This document shows positions 27,710-37,822 of a stretch of DNA of 64,000 nt, piece after piece. The stretch spans positions 24,081-88,080 of the forward strand of contig CALYAC010000009.1 of assembly GCA_944393405.1 (NCBI GenBank). Direction: 5' to 3'. Source of the DNA: an uncultured Clostridia bacterium (GTDB lineage Bacteria > Bacillota_A > Clostridia > TANB77 > CAG-508). Below the pieces are notes generated by a model. That model was not told where the DNA came from and did not search any database. It was given only the letters and a program-made list of their open reading frames with translations. The position numbers were made by a program, and so were the translations under genes. Each line of letters begins with the position of its first letter. The first letter of the stretch is position 1.

Positions 27710-27786
27710 AGTAAAATAATACTGAATATGGAAAAATAAAGTTATATATTATGTCATAAATAATAGAAAAATAAATGGAGATAAAA

Positions 27787-28353
27787 ATGGGAATAATAGA
27801 ACTAATATTATTAAGTATTGGACTTGGAATGGATGCGTTTGCTGTATCTATTTGCAAGGGAATATCAATGAAGAAAATGAATTGGAAAAAAGCTTGTATA
27901 ATAGGGATATATTTTGGTGGCTTTCAGGCATTTATGCCAGTTATAGGATATTTTTTAGGAACAGCATTTGAAAATATAATTACCAATATAGATCATTGGA
28001 TTGCATTTATATTATTAGGAATTATAGGTGGAAAAATGATAAAAGATGCATTAGATAAAAAATGTGAAAGCTGTGACGAAAGTGTAGGCTTTAAATCAAT
28101 GATAGTACTTGCTATAGCAACAAGTATAGATGCATTAGCAGTTGGAATTACTTTTGCGTTTTTACAAGTTAATATATGGCTTGCTATTACTTTAATAGGA
28201 ATAATTACTTTTGTACTATCTGTAATAGGAACAAAGATTGGAAATAAATTTGGTGATAAATATGAAAAAAAGGCAGAATTTATAGGTGGAATAATATTAA
28301 TATTATTAGGATTAAAAATATTACTAGAACATTTAAATATATTAGTATTATAA
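27787..28353 (+). CDS. mntP: Manganese efflux pump MntP
   Basis: A 188-residue membrane protein with six hydrophobic segments and the MntP signatures [16 protein letters not shown] and [14 protein letters not shown], whose Asp residues line the ion path. I chose ATG 27787 after GGAGATAAAA; an ATG four codons upstream lacks a site. No Mn-sensing yybP-ykoY leader is visible in the short upstream spacer. Confidence 0.93.
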   Translation: MGIIELILLSIGLGMDAFAVSICKGISMKKMNWKKACIIGIYFGGFQAFMPVIGYFLGTAFENIITNIDHWIAFILLGIIGGKMIKDALDKKCESCDESVGFKSMIVLAIATSIDALAVGITFAFLQVNIWLAITLIGIITFVLSVIGTKIGNKFGDKYEKKAEFIGGIILILLGLKILLEHLNILVL

Positions 28354-28460
28354 TAATAAAAATAATTTGGCTTGTATTGTATAGTTAGTATTGTATATAT
28401 GGACTATTTTTGATATAATCATAAATGGCTAAAATATAGATTAAAAAGGAATGGATTAAA

Positions 28461-28937
28461 ATGAATATAGGTTTTACAATAGGAAAGTTTGCACCATTTC
28501 ATGATGGACATAAATATTTAATAAATAAAGCTATAAGTGAAATGGATAAATTTTATATAGTTGTATATGATACACCACAATTTAAAATTGATATAAATAC
28601 TAAAATTAAATGGATAAAAAATGAATTTCCGGATGCATATATACTAAAGGCTTTTAATAGTCCAAAACAATATGGGCTAGATAATAAAAGTGTAGAAATA
28701 CAAATGAAATATTTATCAAATATTATAAAAGATATTCCAGTAACTCATTTTTATAGTAGTGAAGAGTATGGAAAATATGTTGCAAAATATTTAAATATAC
28801 AAAATGTTATTGTTGATAAAGAAAGAAAAGTATATGATATATGTGCAACAAGAATTAGAAAGGATGTAGAAAAAGAGAAAAAATATATTAGTACAAATGT
28901 ATATGAATATATGAAAAGATTGCTAATTAGTTATTAA
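28461..28937 (+). CDS. NadR-like nucleotidyltransferase
   Basis: A 158-residue protein of the HIGH-type nucleotidyltransferase superfamily. The N-terminus TIGKFAPFHDGHKYLINKA is the nucleotide-binding motif, and ATRIRKD near the C-terminus matches the S/T-x-R motif. It resembles the NMN adenylyltransferase domain of NadR without the C-terminal kinase. NAD salvage is likely, but another transferase substrate is possible. Confidence 0.75.
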   Translation: MNIGFTIGKFAPFHDGHKYLINKAISEMDKFYIVVYDTPQFKIDINTKIKWIKNEFPDAYILKAFNSPKQYGLDNKSVEIQMKYLSNIIKDIPVTHFYSSEEYGKYVAKYLNIQNVIVDKERKVYDICATRIRKDVEKEKKYISTNVYEYMKRLLISY

Positions 28938-28966
28938 AATATAAAGAAGTAAAGATAAAATATAAT

Positions 28967-29003
28967 AAAATGAACTTTAGGGATTACCTAAAGTTCATTT
29001 TTG
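28967..29003. terminator. Terminator between nucleotidyltransferase and VWA genes
   Basis: TGAACTTTAGG pairs with CCTAAAGTTCA around GATTA, followed by T, with A-rich sequence before it for the opposite strand. Confidence 0.75.
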
Positions 29004-29055
29004 CTATAGTAGTTATCTAATAGGCTTTATTAAATTAGATTATTTACTATATTAA

Positions 29056-30555
29056 TTATTTATTTTTATTAATTTTCTTATTTAAAATTAACATTCTTCC
29101 ACCCATGATTGCAACTAATACTGTAGCTATTGCTAAGAACCAAGCTACTGTTTGACCAGTTTGAGGTAATTTATTATCTGTAATTATTGTATTATCAACT
29201 GGTTTTGCAGGTTTTTCATATCTAACTACTATTGTAGGAGATACATCAGAAGTATTATCTATTTCACCTTCATTAGTTTCGCCTGTAATGTCTACATGAG
29301 TATTTGTTGGTAAAACTACATCTATAATTTCTTGGTTATAATCTTCTTTTAATGTTAATTTATAGCTTAATGTTGCTGTTTCACCTTCACTTAATAATTC
29401 GATATTCCATGTAATAGAATTATTTTCTTTATTTATTTCTTGAGATACTGTACCTATATTTGGACTTGCTACATATTCGAAATTAAAATTATCTATTATT
29501 TCTTGTGGGAAGTAATCAACAATAGTTATATTTCTTAAAGTATTATCAGTTCTTATAATTAAGCTATCAAATATTTCATTTACTATTGTGTTTTCAATTT
29601 CATCATCTGGTATGTAGAAGTATTTACTTAATGTAGAACTTTCTTCTGTTCCAAATATTTCTTCAGCTAATTCTCTATAAGTTTTTTGTGTGTCAGGTTC
29701 TACTTTTTCACTATCTAAGTTAATCATAGCACCTATGATATCAATATTTTTATCTTCAATTTCTTGTATTTTAGTTTTAGTTCTTTGAGCAACTACTCCA
29801 GAATATTTCATTGAAGTACCATCTGTTGCATTATTAGGAACACCATCAGTTAAAAGAATAATATATCTACTTACATTTTCATCTTGTGAAAAATTATCTT
29901 CAGCTATAGTTAATCCAGCTTCTATGTTTGTTCTAGGTCCAACTTCTAGTTCTGATAAATTAGTAATTGCTTCTTTAACATCTGCTTCTGAATTGCTTAA
30001 TCCAAGTCTTAGTGTAGCATCATTTATTGTTCCTTCAGTTTCACCTTTAGAAGAATCTAAACTTGAAAAACCTACTAAACCGATTTTAACATTTGGATTT
30101 GTTTTAAATAATTTTTCAACAAGAGAATTTGCAGAATTTATAACTGCTTGTTTTCTTGTAGTATCTTTATATTCTTGTAACATACTTGATGAGTTATCAA
30201 TAACAAAGAATATTTCAGCATCTTTTTGACTTTCTTCAAGCTTTTTTAGATTAGTCATTGTTAATGTTAATGTTGCTGATTTTTCTGATTCATTAAATTC
30301 TGTTATTTGTTTTGTGAATTCTCCATAACCACCAACATCAATTGTACATACATTATTTTCAACTAATTCCATTGTAGTATTTGCATATACAGAATCATCA
30401 TTTGTTATGGCATTTGATACTGTATTTTCAGTTTCTGTAGTGTTAATAGTAAGTGAATTTGACATATCAGTAGCAAATACACTTGTTGTCATACTAAATA
30501 CAAATATAAATGCTAATAAAGCAAATAAAATTTTCTTAACATTTGTTTTTAACAT
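29056..30555 (-). CDS. VWA-domain surface protein with LPQTG sorting signal
   Basis: A 499-residue cell-wall-anchored protein: signal peptide (1-28), von Willebrand A domain (about 95-310) with the metal site DNSSS, then a DUF11-like/pilin-type beta domain, and a C-terminal LPQTG motif at about 468 followed by a hydrophobic helix and a KKINKNK tail. It resembles pilus-tip or adhesin proteins. Predicted substrate of the sortase at 25054-25758. The ribosome binding site is AGGAGAAATGATAT. Confidence 0.88.
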   Translation of the reverse strand: MLKTNVKKILFALLAFIFVFSMTTSVFATDMSNSLTINTTETENTVSNAITNDDSVYANTTMELVENNVCTIDVGGYGEFTKQITEFNESEKSATLTLTMTNLKKLEESQKDAEIFFVIDNSSSMLQEYKDTTRKQAVINSANSLVEKLFKTNPNVKIGLVGFSSLDSSKGETEGTINDATLRLGLSNSEADVKEAITNLSELEVGPRTNIEAGLTIAEDNFSQDENVSRYIILLTDGVPNNATDGTSMKYSGVVAQRTKTKIQEIEDKNIDIIGAMINLDSEKVEPDTQKTYRELAEEIFGTEESSTLSKYFYIPDDEIENTIVNEIFDSLIIRTDNTLRNITIVDYFPQEIIDNFNFEYVASPNIGTVSQEINKENNSITWNIELLSEGETATLSYKLTLKEDYNQEIIDVVLPTNTHVDITGETNEGEIDNTSDVSPTIVVRYEKPAKPVDNTIITDNKLPQTGQTVAWFLAIATVLVAIMGGRMLILNKKINKNK

Positions 30556-30797
30556 ATATCATTTCTCCTTTATATAAAATTTATATACATCCATATCTAT
30601 TATATAACAGAAATCCAGATATTTCAAGGAAAAACAGAAATTTACATAATATTTTTTGGCGAAAATCGAAAAAAACAATGAAAATAGATAAATTAAGTGA
30701 AAAATCACTAATATAACATTGAAAATAATGAAAAATATGTTAAAATAATATCGGTGGATTATGAAATAAATTTGCAAAAGGATAGAGGAGAAATAAA

Positions 30798-31607
30798 GTG
30801 AACAGACAAGAAATTTTAGAAAGATATGCAAATGATGAAGATAAACTATTAGTTTCTAAATTATTGGATAAAATAGAATTTTCTATTAAAAGAAATACAG
30901 TAGAAAATACAGATTTCTTAGACATGAGACAAAGACAAATTTTAGAGAAAATGCTTGCAAGTATAAAATTTAATAATTATGTTGCTTATGGTGGATACAA
31001 AACAGCTGAAAGAACATCTATAATTATATATCCAGATAAATTAGAGGATATATTTAAACAAGAAATATTTGATTATGATACAATTTTTAGTGTTGTAAAA
31101 ATAAAATTACCAAATGAACTTAAAGGAATGTATTCTCATAGAGACTACTTGGGAGCCATTATAAAAATAGGAATGAAACGAGATAAAGTAGGAGATATAA
31201 TTACAAGTAAAGATGGAGCAGAATTAATTGTTCTAAAAGAAGCTGAAAGATATATAATAAACGGACTAAAGGACTTAACACGCTTTAGTAAATCAGAATT
31301 TAGCACTATTGGAGTTACAGATTTAGTAATAGAAGAGCCAAAAACTCAGATAGTTAAAATAATTATTCCATCTATGAGAATTGATAGTATTGTAGGAGAA
31401 ATTATAAGAACATCTAGAGCTAAAGCTCTAGGAATTATAAAAGAAGAAAGAGTTTTTATAAATCATGAATTAGTTGTTAAGGGATCAAAAGAAGTAAAAG
31501 AAAATGATATTATAACAGTTAGAGGAAAAGGTAGATTCAAAATAAAAGAAATAATTAGTAATACCAGAAAAGGAAATTTAGTATTAGAAGTAGAAAAGTA
31601 TATATAA
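30798..31607 (+). CDS. S4-domain RNA-binding protein (YlmH-like)
   Basis: A 269-residue protein with the YlmH layout: an N-terminal alpha/beta domain and a C-terminal S4 RNA-binding domain (about 190-265: MRIDSIVGEIIRTSRAKALG...VFINHELVVKGSKEVKENDIITVRGKGRFKI in outline). YlmH-type proteins bind stalled or split 50S subunits. It starts with GTG after AGAGGAG. Not next to divIVA/ylm genes here; folD follows 21 bases downstream. Confidence 0.85.
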   Translation: MNRQEILERYANDEDKLLVSKLLDKIEFSIKRNTVENTDFLDMRQRQILEKMLASIKFNNYVAYGGYKTAERTSIIIYPDKLEDIFKQEIFDYDTIFSVVKIKLPNELKGMYSHRDYLGAIIKIGMKRDKVGDIITSKDGAELIVLKEAERYIINGLKDLTRFSKSEFSTIGVTDLVIEEPKTQIVKIIIPSMRIDSIVGEIIRTSRAKALGIIKEERVFINHELVVKGSKEVKENDIITVRGKGRFKIKEIISNTRKGNLVLEVEKYI

Positions 31608-31628
31608 ATTAATAGGAGGAAAACATAT

Positions 31629-32486
31629 ATGGAATTAATTAATGGAAAAGAACTTGCAAAAGAAATAAGAACTGACTTAAAAAATAAGGTAGAAGAATTA
31701 AAAAAAGAAAATATATATCCGAAATTAGCTGTAATAATGGTAGGAGATGACAAAGCATCTAGTGTATATGTAAGAAACAAAAGTAAAGCTTGTAATGAAA
31801 TAGGAATAGAATTTGAAGAATATTTAAAAGATGCAGATACGACACAAGAAGAGCTAATTGATTTAATAAAAGAATTAAATAATAGAAAAGATGTAAATGG
31901 TATACTATTACAAAGTCCAATTCCAAAGGGGTTGGATATCAGAGAAGCTTTTAACACAATAGATTATACAAAAGATGTTGATGGCTTTAATCCTGTAAAT
32001 GTTGGTAAATTATCAATAGGAGAAGACTCTTTTATATCTTGTACGCCTTATGGAGTTATTAAAATGCTTGAAAAATATGATATACCTGTAGAAGGAAAAA
32101 GAGCAGTGATCATAGGTAGAAGTAATATTGTAGGAAAGCCATTGATCCAATGTTTACTAAGTAAAAATGCAACTGTAACAGTATGTCATTCAAGAACTAA
32201 AAATATTAAAGAAATTACAAAACAGGCAGATATTATTGTGGCAGCATTAGGAAAAGCAAAATTTGTTACTGAAGATATGGTAAAAGATGGAGCAGTAGTT
32301 ATTGATGTAGGAATCAATAGAACAGAAGAAGGAAAACTTGTTGGAGATGTTGATTTTGAAAATGTATCAAAAAAAGCATCATATATTACTCCGGTACCAG
32401 GTGGGGTAGGACCAATGACAATTGCAATGCTTATGAACAATGTTGTAAAAGCAGCTGAGTTACAAAATAAATATGAAAATAAATAG
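31629..32486 (+). CDS. folD: Methylenetetrahydrofolate dehydrogenase/cyclohydrolase
   Basis: Bifunctional one-carbon enzyme. The 285-residue protein has the catalytic Lys in SVYVRNKSKAC, the QSPIPKGL motif, the dinucleotide motif GRSNIVGKP and PVPGGVGPMT near the C-terminus. Full length. The ribosome binding site is TAGGAGGAAAACATAT. Confidence 0.97.
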   Translation: MELINGKELAKEIRTDLKNKVEELKKENIYPKLAVIMVGDDKASSVYVRNKSKACNEIGIEFEEYLKDADTTQEELIDLIKELNNRKDVNGILLQSPIPKGLDIREAFNTIDYTKDVDGFNPVNVGKLSIGEDSFISCTPYGVIKMLEKYDIPVEGKRAVIIGRSNIVGKPLIQCLLSKNATVTVCHSRTKNIKEITKQADIIVAALGKAKFVTEDMVKDGAVVIDVGINRTEEGKLVGDVDFENVSKKASYITPVPGGVGPMTIAMLMNNVVKAAELQNKYENK

Positions 32487-32554
32487 TTTAAGTTAAGAAA
32501 ATAAAATTAAAATATAATATTCGGGGGCAATTTCTTAAAGGAGAGATTGTAAAT

Positions 32555-33214
32555 ATGAATATTAATATTATTAAAAATCAAATAAAAGTAATTAATTCAA
32601 ATAATGATAAATATCCAGAAAAATTAAAAAACATATATAATTACCCTAAAAAATTATACTTGATTGGTAATACAGAGTTATTATATTGCAAATCTATAGC
32701 AATTATAGGCTGTAGAAAGTGTACGAAAAATGGTGCTAAAAATGCATTTGACTTTGGCTATAGATTAGCTAAAAAAGGTATTTGTATTGTTAGCGGATTT
32801 GCAAGAGGAATTGACACATATTCTCATATAGGTGCAATAAAAGCAAAAGGAAAAACAATTGCTATACTTGGATCTGGACTAGATGTTATATATCCAAGAG
32901 AAAATGAAAGCCTTTATTATGAAATTTTGAAATCAGATGGACTAATATTATCAGAATATCCATTAGGATCTAAACCAGAAAAATATCACTTTCCTGAAAG
33001 AAATAGAATTATTAGTGGAATTTCAGATGGAGTATTAGTAGTAGAAGCAAAAGAAAAAAGCGGTACAATGATTACTGTGGATTTTGCATTGGAACAGGGA
33101 AAAGATATATATGCAATTCCAGGAAGTATTTATGACGAAAATAATATAGGAACTAATAATTTAATAAAAGAAGGAGCAATAGTGGTAACAAAGATAGAAG
33201 ATATAAACATATAG
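32555..33214 (+). CDS. dprA: DNA processing protein DprA-like
   Basis: A 219-residue protein consisting of the Rossmann-like core of DprA/Smf (IIGCRKCTKNG, SGFARGIDTYSH, GSGLDVIYPREN, FPERNRIISG). It lacks the usual N-terminal SAM-like and C-terminal winged-helix domains of longer DprA proteins. The family loads RecA on incoming single-stranded DNA. The ribosome binding site is AAGGAGAG. Confidence 0.85.
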   Translation: MNINIIKNQIKVINSNNDKYPEKLKNIYNYPKKLYLIGNTELLYCKSIAIIGCRKCTKNGAKNAFDFGYRLAKKGICIVSGFARGIDTYSHIGAIKAKGKTIAILGSGLDVIYPRENESLYYEILKSDGLILSEYPLGSKPEKYHFPERNRIISGISDGVLVVEAKEKSGTMITVDFALEQGKDIYAIPGSIYDENNIGTNNLIKEGAIVVTKIEDINI

Positions 33215-33233
33215 AAAGGAGTAGAAAAATATA

Positions 33234-34514
33234 TTGGAGAATATAAAAGCAAAGGAAACAAATGTAAATTTATATACAAGGTATAAAATGCTTTCTTGGG
33301 ATTATTTATTTTATTATGCAATAATATTTTTGTTTTTTACAGAGACAAAGGGAATAAATGCAGCAGATGTATTATTAGCAGAAGCACTATATCCAGTTTT
33401 TAAAATGATATTTTTAGTTCCTGCAACAGTTATGATAGAAGCATTAGGAAAAAGAAATAGTTTAATAATTGGAAATTTATTTGTATGTTTTGCAATCCTT
33501 ACATATATAGCAGGTAATAATATAATAACAGTAATAATAGGAGAGCTTTTATCGGCTATAGGTTTTATAATTAAAGGAGTTTGTGAATCTAATATATTAT
33601 ATGATTCGCTTGAAAAGAATGAAAAAAGAGGATCAAAATTTGCTAAAATAGAAGGTAAAGGAATTTCATATTATTATTGGATAGAAGCTATAACTTCTGT
33701 TATATCAGGATTTTTATTCGTAATAAATGGATATATTCCTATGTTTTTATGTTTGTTATCAGTAATAGTTTCTACAGGGATGGCAGTAAAATTTAGAAAT
33801 ATAGATGAAGAAAATAATTCTACAAAAATAAGTAAAAAGATGGTAAAAAAAGAATGTAGAAATTTATTTAGATCTTTTAAATTATTTAGTAGATCACCTA
33901 GATTAAAAAATCTAATATTTTTCGGAGCTTTAATTTCAGCAGTGTTTTTATCTATTACTATGCTTAGAAGTAGTGTGATGAAAGATATAGGAGTACCAGA
34001 AAAATATTTTGGTGTTATTTTTGCAATTTTAGAAATTATATCAGGAATAGCTGCAAAAAATGAGAATAAATTCCATAATAAATACAGAAATAGAACACTT
34101 ACTGTTATCTCTATACCTTTAATAATATCTTTATTATTAATAGGAACATTATGCAATCTAAATTTAAGTTATCAATTTAGTTTAGCTATAATTATTATAT
34201 CTTTATTAATACAATATATTGTAAAAGGACCATTTTACCCATTGATCAAACGATATTTAAATAATTTTACAACAACTAATATAAGAAATAAAATTTCATC
34301 ATCATTTAATTTATTAGAAAACTTTTTTAGATTTATAATAACATTTATAGCATCAATGTTACTAAGGATTACAGATACAGCAAATACATTTTTAATTTTA
34401 GGAATTGGTTTAGGAATAATAATATGTTATATGCTATATAATATGAGAGACAAGGTAGGACTAAAACCAGAAGAATATTCAGAAAAAGACACAAAAATAA
34501 TGGATATAAAATAA
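33234..34514 (+). CDS. Major facilitator superfamily transporter
   Basis: A 426-residue protein with about 12 hydrophobic helices and the MFS layout; the loop after helix 2 is ALGKRNSLIIG. The substrate is unknown. The start is TTG 20 bases after the dprA stop, with AAGGAG 12 bases upstream, a rather long spacing, so the exact start is uncertain. Related Clostridia proteins often stand alone as presumed drug exporters. Confidence 0.78.
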   Translation: MENIKAKETNVNLYTRYKMLSWDYLFYYAIIFLFFTETKGINAADVLLAEALYPVFKMIFLVPATVMIEALGKRNSLIIGNLFVCFAILTYIAGNNIITVIIGELLSAIGFIIKGVCESNILYDSLEKNEKRGSKFAKIEGKGISYYYWIEAITSVISGFLFVINGYIPMFLCLLSVIVSTGMAVKFRNIDEENNSTKISKKMVKKECRNLFRSFKLFSRSPRLKNLIFFGALISAVFLSITMLRSSVMKDIGVPEKYFGVIFAILEIISGIAAKNENKFHNKYRNRTLTVISIPLIISLLLIGTLCNLNLSYQFSLAIIIISLLIQYIVKGPFYPLIKRYLNNFTTTNIRNKISSSFNLLENFFRFIITFIASMLLRITDTANTFLILGIGLGIIICYMLYNMRDKVGLKPEEYSEKDTKIMDIK

Positions 34515-34534
34515 AGATAAAGAACATATAGAGC

Positions 34535-34570
34535 AATAAAGAGTAACTTAAAATAAGTTACTCTTTAAAT
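34535..34570 (+). terminator. Terminator after the MFS gene
   Basis: AAAGAGTAACTTA pairs with TAAGTTACTCTTT around AAA. Confidence 0.8.
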
Positions 34571-34603
34571 ATGTATATATAATCAAAAAATTGATAAAAA
34601 ACA

Positions 34604-34632
34604 TTGACATATTTTGATATTATTTATAAAAT
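34604..34632 (+). promoter_or_regulatory. Glycogen phosphorylase promoter
   Basis: TTGACA (34604-34609) and TAAAAT (34627-34632) with 17-base spacing; a leader of about 70 bases follows. Confidence 0.65.
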
Positions 34633-34711
34633 ATAAATTGTAAATTTGGAGTTTTAGCTTCAAGAAAAGACTAATGAAAAAAACTGAAGAAACCTAAGGA
34701 GGAAATAATAA

Positions 34712-37270
34712 ATGTACACTTTTAATAGGATAAAAGTTAATCCTCAATTACCAAAGAGAATTGAGAAATTATCAGTAATTGCAAATAATTTATGGTGGTC
34801 ATGGAATACAAATTTTCTAAAGATATTTAAAGAAATAGATATAGATTTATGGGAGAGAGTAGGAAAAAATCCTGTAAAATTTTTGAAAAATGTATCACAA
34901 GAAAAATTAGAAGAAGCTTGTGAAAATCAAGAAATATTAAAACAATATGATAAGTTTGTTAAAGATTTTGAAGACTATTTAAAAAGTAAAAATACATGGT
35001 TTAACAAAAAATATCCAGATAATACAAATGATTTAATAGCATATTTCTCAGCAGAATATGGATTAGATGAAATTTTACCAATCTATTCAGGGGGACTTGG
35101 TATTTTATCTGGAGATCATTTGAAATCAGCAAGTGATTTAGGAATTCCTTTAATTGCTGTAGGATTATTATATAAAAATGGATATTTTTGGCAAACAATA
35201 GATGGACAAGGAGTTCAAAATACAGAATATAAAGAAATTGATTTAGAAAATTTACCAATACTTCCTGTTAAGGATGTTGATGGACAAGATTTAATTATTT
35301 CAGTTGATTTACCAAAGAAAAAATTATATATAAAGGTATGGGAAATAAGAGTAGGAAGAGTAACTTTATATTTAATGGATTCTGATTTAGATGCTAATAT
35401 TCCTGAGTATAGAGAGATAACTAAAACACTATATGGTGGAAATCAAGAAATGCGTATTCAGCAAGAAATTGTTTTAGGTATGGCAGGAGTAGAACTTTTA
35501 AGAAGAATAGGTGTAAAGCCAACAGTATATCATATGAATGAAGGACATTCATCATTCTTAATATTTAAATTAATAGAAAATACAATAAAAGATAAACAAG
35601 TATCATTTAATATTGCAAAAGATATAGTAAGTTCAAAAACTGTATTTACTACACATACTCCAGTTCCTGCTGGTAATGATATATTTCCACTTGAACTTAT
35701 GGAAACATATTTTAAGGACTATTGGGAAAAGTTAGGAATTACAAAACAAGAATTTTTTGCAATGGGTAAAAAACCAAATGCAAATCCAAATAGTGGATTT
35801 GATATGGGGGTATTAGCACTTAAGGTTGCAGGAAAGAAAAATGGTGTAAGTAAACTTCATGGGGCTGTTTCAAGAGAATTATTTGGAGATATATGGCCAA
35901 ATATTTCATCAAATGAAGCACCTATAACATATGTAACTAATGGAATACATACATGTTCTTGGATACCACAAAATATTAAAGATTTATATAATAAATATTT
36001 AGCTCCTTATTGGCAAGATAATATATACAATGATGAAACATGGGAAAAAGTAAATGACATTCCAGATGAAGAATTATGGAAAGCCCATATGGAAAGAAAA
36101 AGAAAATTAATCGAATTAGTAAAGAAAAGCACAACAAAGAGATTACATAGATGTGGATATAGTTATCAAGAAATAGATAAAATTACATCAAAATTAAATG
36201 AAAATGTTTTAACTATAGGGTTTGCAAGAAGATTTGCAACATATAAAAGAGCAACATTAATATTTAAAGACTTAGAAAGAATAACACAGATATTTAGTAA
36301 TGAGAATAGACCTATTCAAATAATATTTGCAGGTAAAGCACATCCAGCAGATAAAGAAGGACAAGATTTAATAAAATTCATACATGAAATATCAATGAAA
36401 CCACAGTTTAAAGGAAAGATATTCTTATTAGAAAACTATAATATTGCAATGTCAAGATATTTGATAAGTGGTGTAGATGTATGGCTTAATACTCCAAGAA
36501 GACCAATGGAAGCATCTGGAACAAGTGGACAAAAAGCATCTGTAAATGGTGTTATAAATTTCAGTGTTCTTGATGGTTGGTGGGCTGAAGGATATAATTC
36601 AAAAAATGGTTGGGCAATTGGATTAAATGATGAGTATGAAAATTACGATGTTCAAGATAAAGCAGATAGTGATGATTTATATTCAACATTAGAGGATAAA
36701 ATTATACCAACATATTATGATGTAAATGAAAAAAGTATTCCAACAAAATGGGTTCAGATAATGAAAAATTCTATAATATCTACAGGAGGAAGATTTAGTA
36801 CTGCAAGAATGCTTGTAGATTACGTTGATAAACTATATATTCCGTTATGCAATTTATATGATAAATATTATAGTAAATTAGATATGGTTACAGAATTTAA
36901 CAGTTGGAAAGAAGATTTATATAGAAACTGGAATGATATAAAAATATCTCAAGAAAATAACATAGATAATATTACTATAGATGCAGGAAATTATATTACA
37001 GTTCATTGCAATGTTGCATTACCTAATATATCAGTAGATAATATAGAAGCACAAGTATATTATGGAAAGATAGAAGAGAATGGAGTCGTAGACGATATAC
37101 AAGTAATTGATATGGAACTTGAAGATGAAGATAAAGAAAACAAGATATATAAATATTCAGCAAAGATAAAATTAGTAAATGGTGGAGAATATGGATATAC
37201 ATTTAGAGTAATGCCTAAACAACAAATGATATTAGACTCAGAAAATTTAAATTTAATAAAATGGATTTAA
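34712..37270 (+). CDS. glgP: Alpha-glucan (glycogen) phosphorylase
   Basis: Releases glucose-1-phosphate from alpha-1,4-glucan. The 852-residue protein belongs to the subfamily with an N-terminal DUF3417 segment (NNLWWSWN, about residues 27-35). It has the GGLGILSGDHLKSASDLG region, VYHMNEGHS, and the PLP-lysine motif EASGTSGQKASVNG. The C-terminal extension is beta-rich. It heads a glycogen block with the convergent GH57 branching enzyme and DUF4912 genes. Confidence 0.93.
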   Translation: MYTFNRIKVNPQLPKRIEKLSVIANNLWWSWNTNFLKIFKEIDIDLWERVGKNPVKFLKNVSQEKLEEACENQEILKQYDKFVKDFEDYLKSKNTWFNKKYPDNTNDLIAYFSAEYGLDEILPIYSGGLGILSGDHLKSASDLGIPLIAVGLLYKNGYFWQTIDGQGVQNTEYKEIDLENLPILPVKDVDGQDLIISVDLPKKKLYIKVWEIRVGRVTLYLMDSDLDANIPEYREITKTLYGGNQEMRIQQEIVLGMAGVELLRRIGVKPTVYHMNEGHSSFLIFKLIENTIKDKQVSFNIAKDIVSSKTVFTTHTPVPAGNDIFPLELMETYFKDYWEKLGITKQEFFAMGKKPNANPNSGFDMGVLALKVAGKKNGVSKLHGAVSRELFGDIWPNISSNEAPITYVTNGIHTCSWIPQNIKDLYNKYLAPYWQDNIYNDETWEKVNDIPDEELWKAHMERKRKLIELVKKSTTKRLHRCGYSYQEIDKITSKLNENVLTIGFARRFATYKRATLIFKDLERITQIFSNENRPIQIIFAGKAHPADKEGQDLIKFIHEISMKPQFKGKIFLLENYNIAMSRYLISGVDVWLNTPRRPMEASGTSGQKASVNGVINFSVLDGWWAEGYNSKNGWAIGLNDEYENYDVQDKADSDDLYSTLEDKIIPTYYDVNEKSIPTKWVQIMKNSIISTGGRFSTARMLVDYVDKLYIPLCNLYDKYYSKLDMVTEFNSWKEDLYRNWNDIKISQENNIDNITIDAGNYITVHCNVALPNISVDNIEAQVYYGKIEENGVVDDIQVIDMELEDEDKENKIYKYSAKIKLVNGGEYGYTFRVMPKQQMILDSENLNLIKWI

Positions 37271-37294
37271 AAAATGTAAATTAGGAGGTAGTAA

Positions 37295-37465
37295 ATGCTA
37301 GAAGATAAAACTATGAAAGAAACAAAAGATAAAAAATTAAAATCTGAAGAAGAAATTAAGATGGAAAATAAGAAATACACTTTTCCATTAATATATATAC
37401 TTGTGGGATTATTTGCATTAATAGTTCTTGCAATTATGGTATATAATTTTATAGTTGCTAGATAA
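37295..37465 (+). CDS. Small single-pass membrane protein, 56 aa
   Basis: A charged N-terminal half (residues 1-27, Lys/Glu-rich) followed by one transmembrane helix (about 31-54). A strong TTAGGAGGTAGTAA site precedes the ATG, 24 bases after glgP, so it is probably cotranscribed. No family recognised. Confidence 0.65.
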   Translation: MLEDKTMKETKDKKLKSEEEIKMENKKYTFPLIYILVGLFALIVLAIMVYNFIVAR

Positions 37466-37490
37466 AACTACTTCTTATATATAGTTAAAA

Positions 37491-37527
37491 AAGAGATAAT
37501 ACTTGAATTAGTATTATCTTTTTTTAT
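37491..37527 (+). terminator. Terminator of the glgP transcript
   Basis: GATAATAC pairs with GTATTATC, followed by seven T. Confidence 0.85.
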
Positions 37528-37553
37528 ATAATAGTATTATTTTTTTTATATAA

Positions 37554-37739
37554 TATATAAAATATATATTATATATTAGAATTAAGAATAAGAAGATAAC
37601 CGAAATAAATAATGAGCAAAAAGAAAATAAAAAACAAAAAAGTAAGGTAAGAGAAAAGGAAAGCTTTTTAGAGATGGCATTGGAAGAGAAAGAGGAGAGA
37701 GATAAGAAAAAATATAAAAATATATATAGTAAAGAATAA
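37554..37739 (+). pseudogene. Possible gene remnant, Lys/Glu-rich frame without a good start
   Basis: An open frame reads NKKITEINNEQKENKKQKSK and on to a TAA at 37737-37739 in a highly charged, coding-looking style, but the only ATG is at 37674 (21 codons) and there is no convincing ribosome binding site. It could be the tail of a decayed gene. With the terminators on both sides it accounts for most of the stretch 37466-37822. Confidence 0.3.
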
Positions 37740-37757
37740 TATGTAGTAAATAAAAAT

Positions 37758-37798
37758 AACCCGCCACATTTGGGGTTAAACCAGAGCGGCGGGTTTGT
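37758..37798. terminator. GC-rich hairpin before island C
   Basis: AACCCGCC pairs with GGCGGGTT around a loop with GGTT/AACC; a smaller CGCAG/CTGCG hairpin follows at 37802-37819. Probably the island C terminator on the minus strand, and a plus-strand terminator as well. Confidence 0.7.
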
Positions 37799-37822
37799 TT
37801 TCGCAGCATAGCATACTGCGTC

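Noticed and set aside
27710..27786. Manganese riboswitch before mntP
   Set aside because: The 77-base spacer is AT-rich and lacks the conserved yybP-ykoY core.
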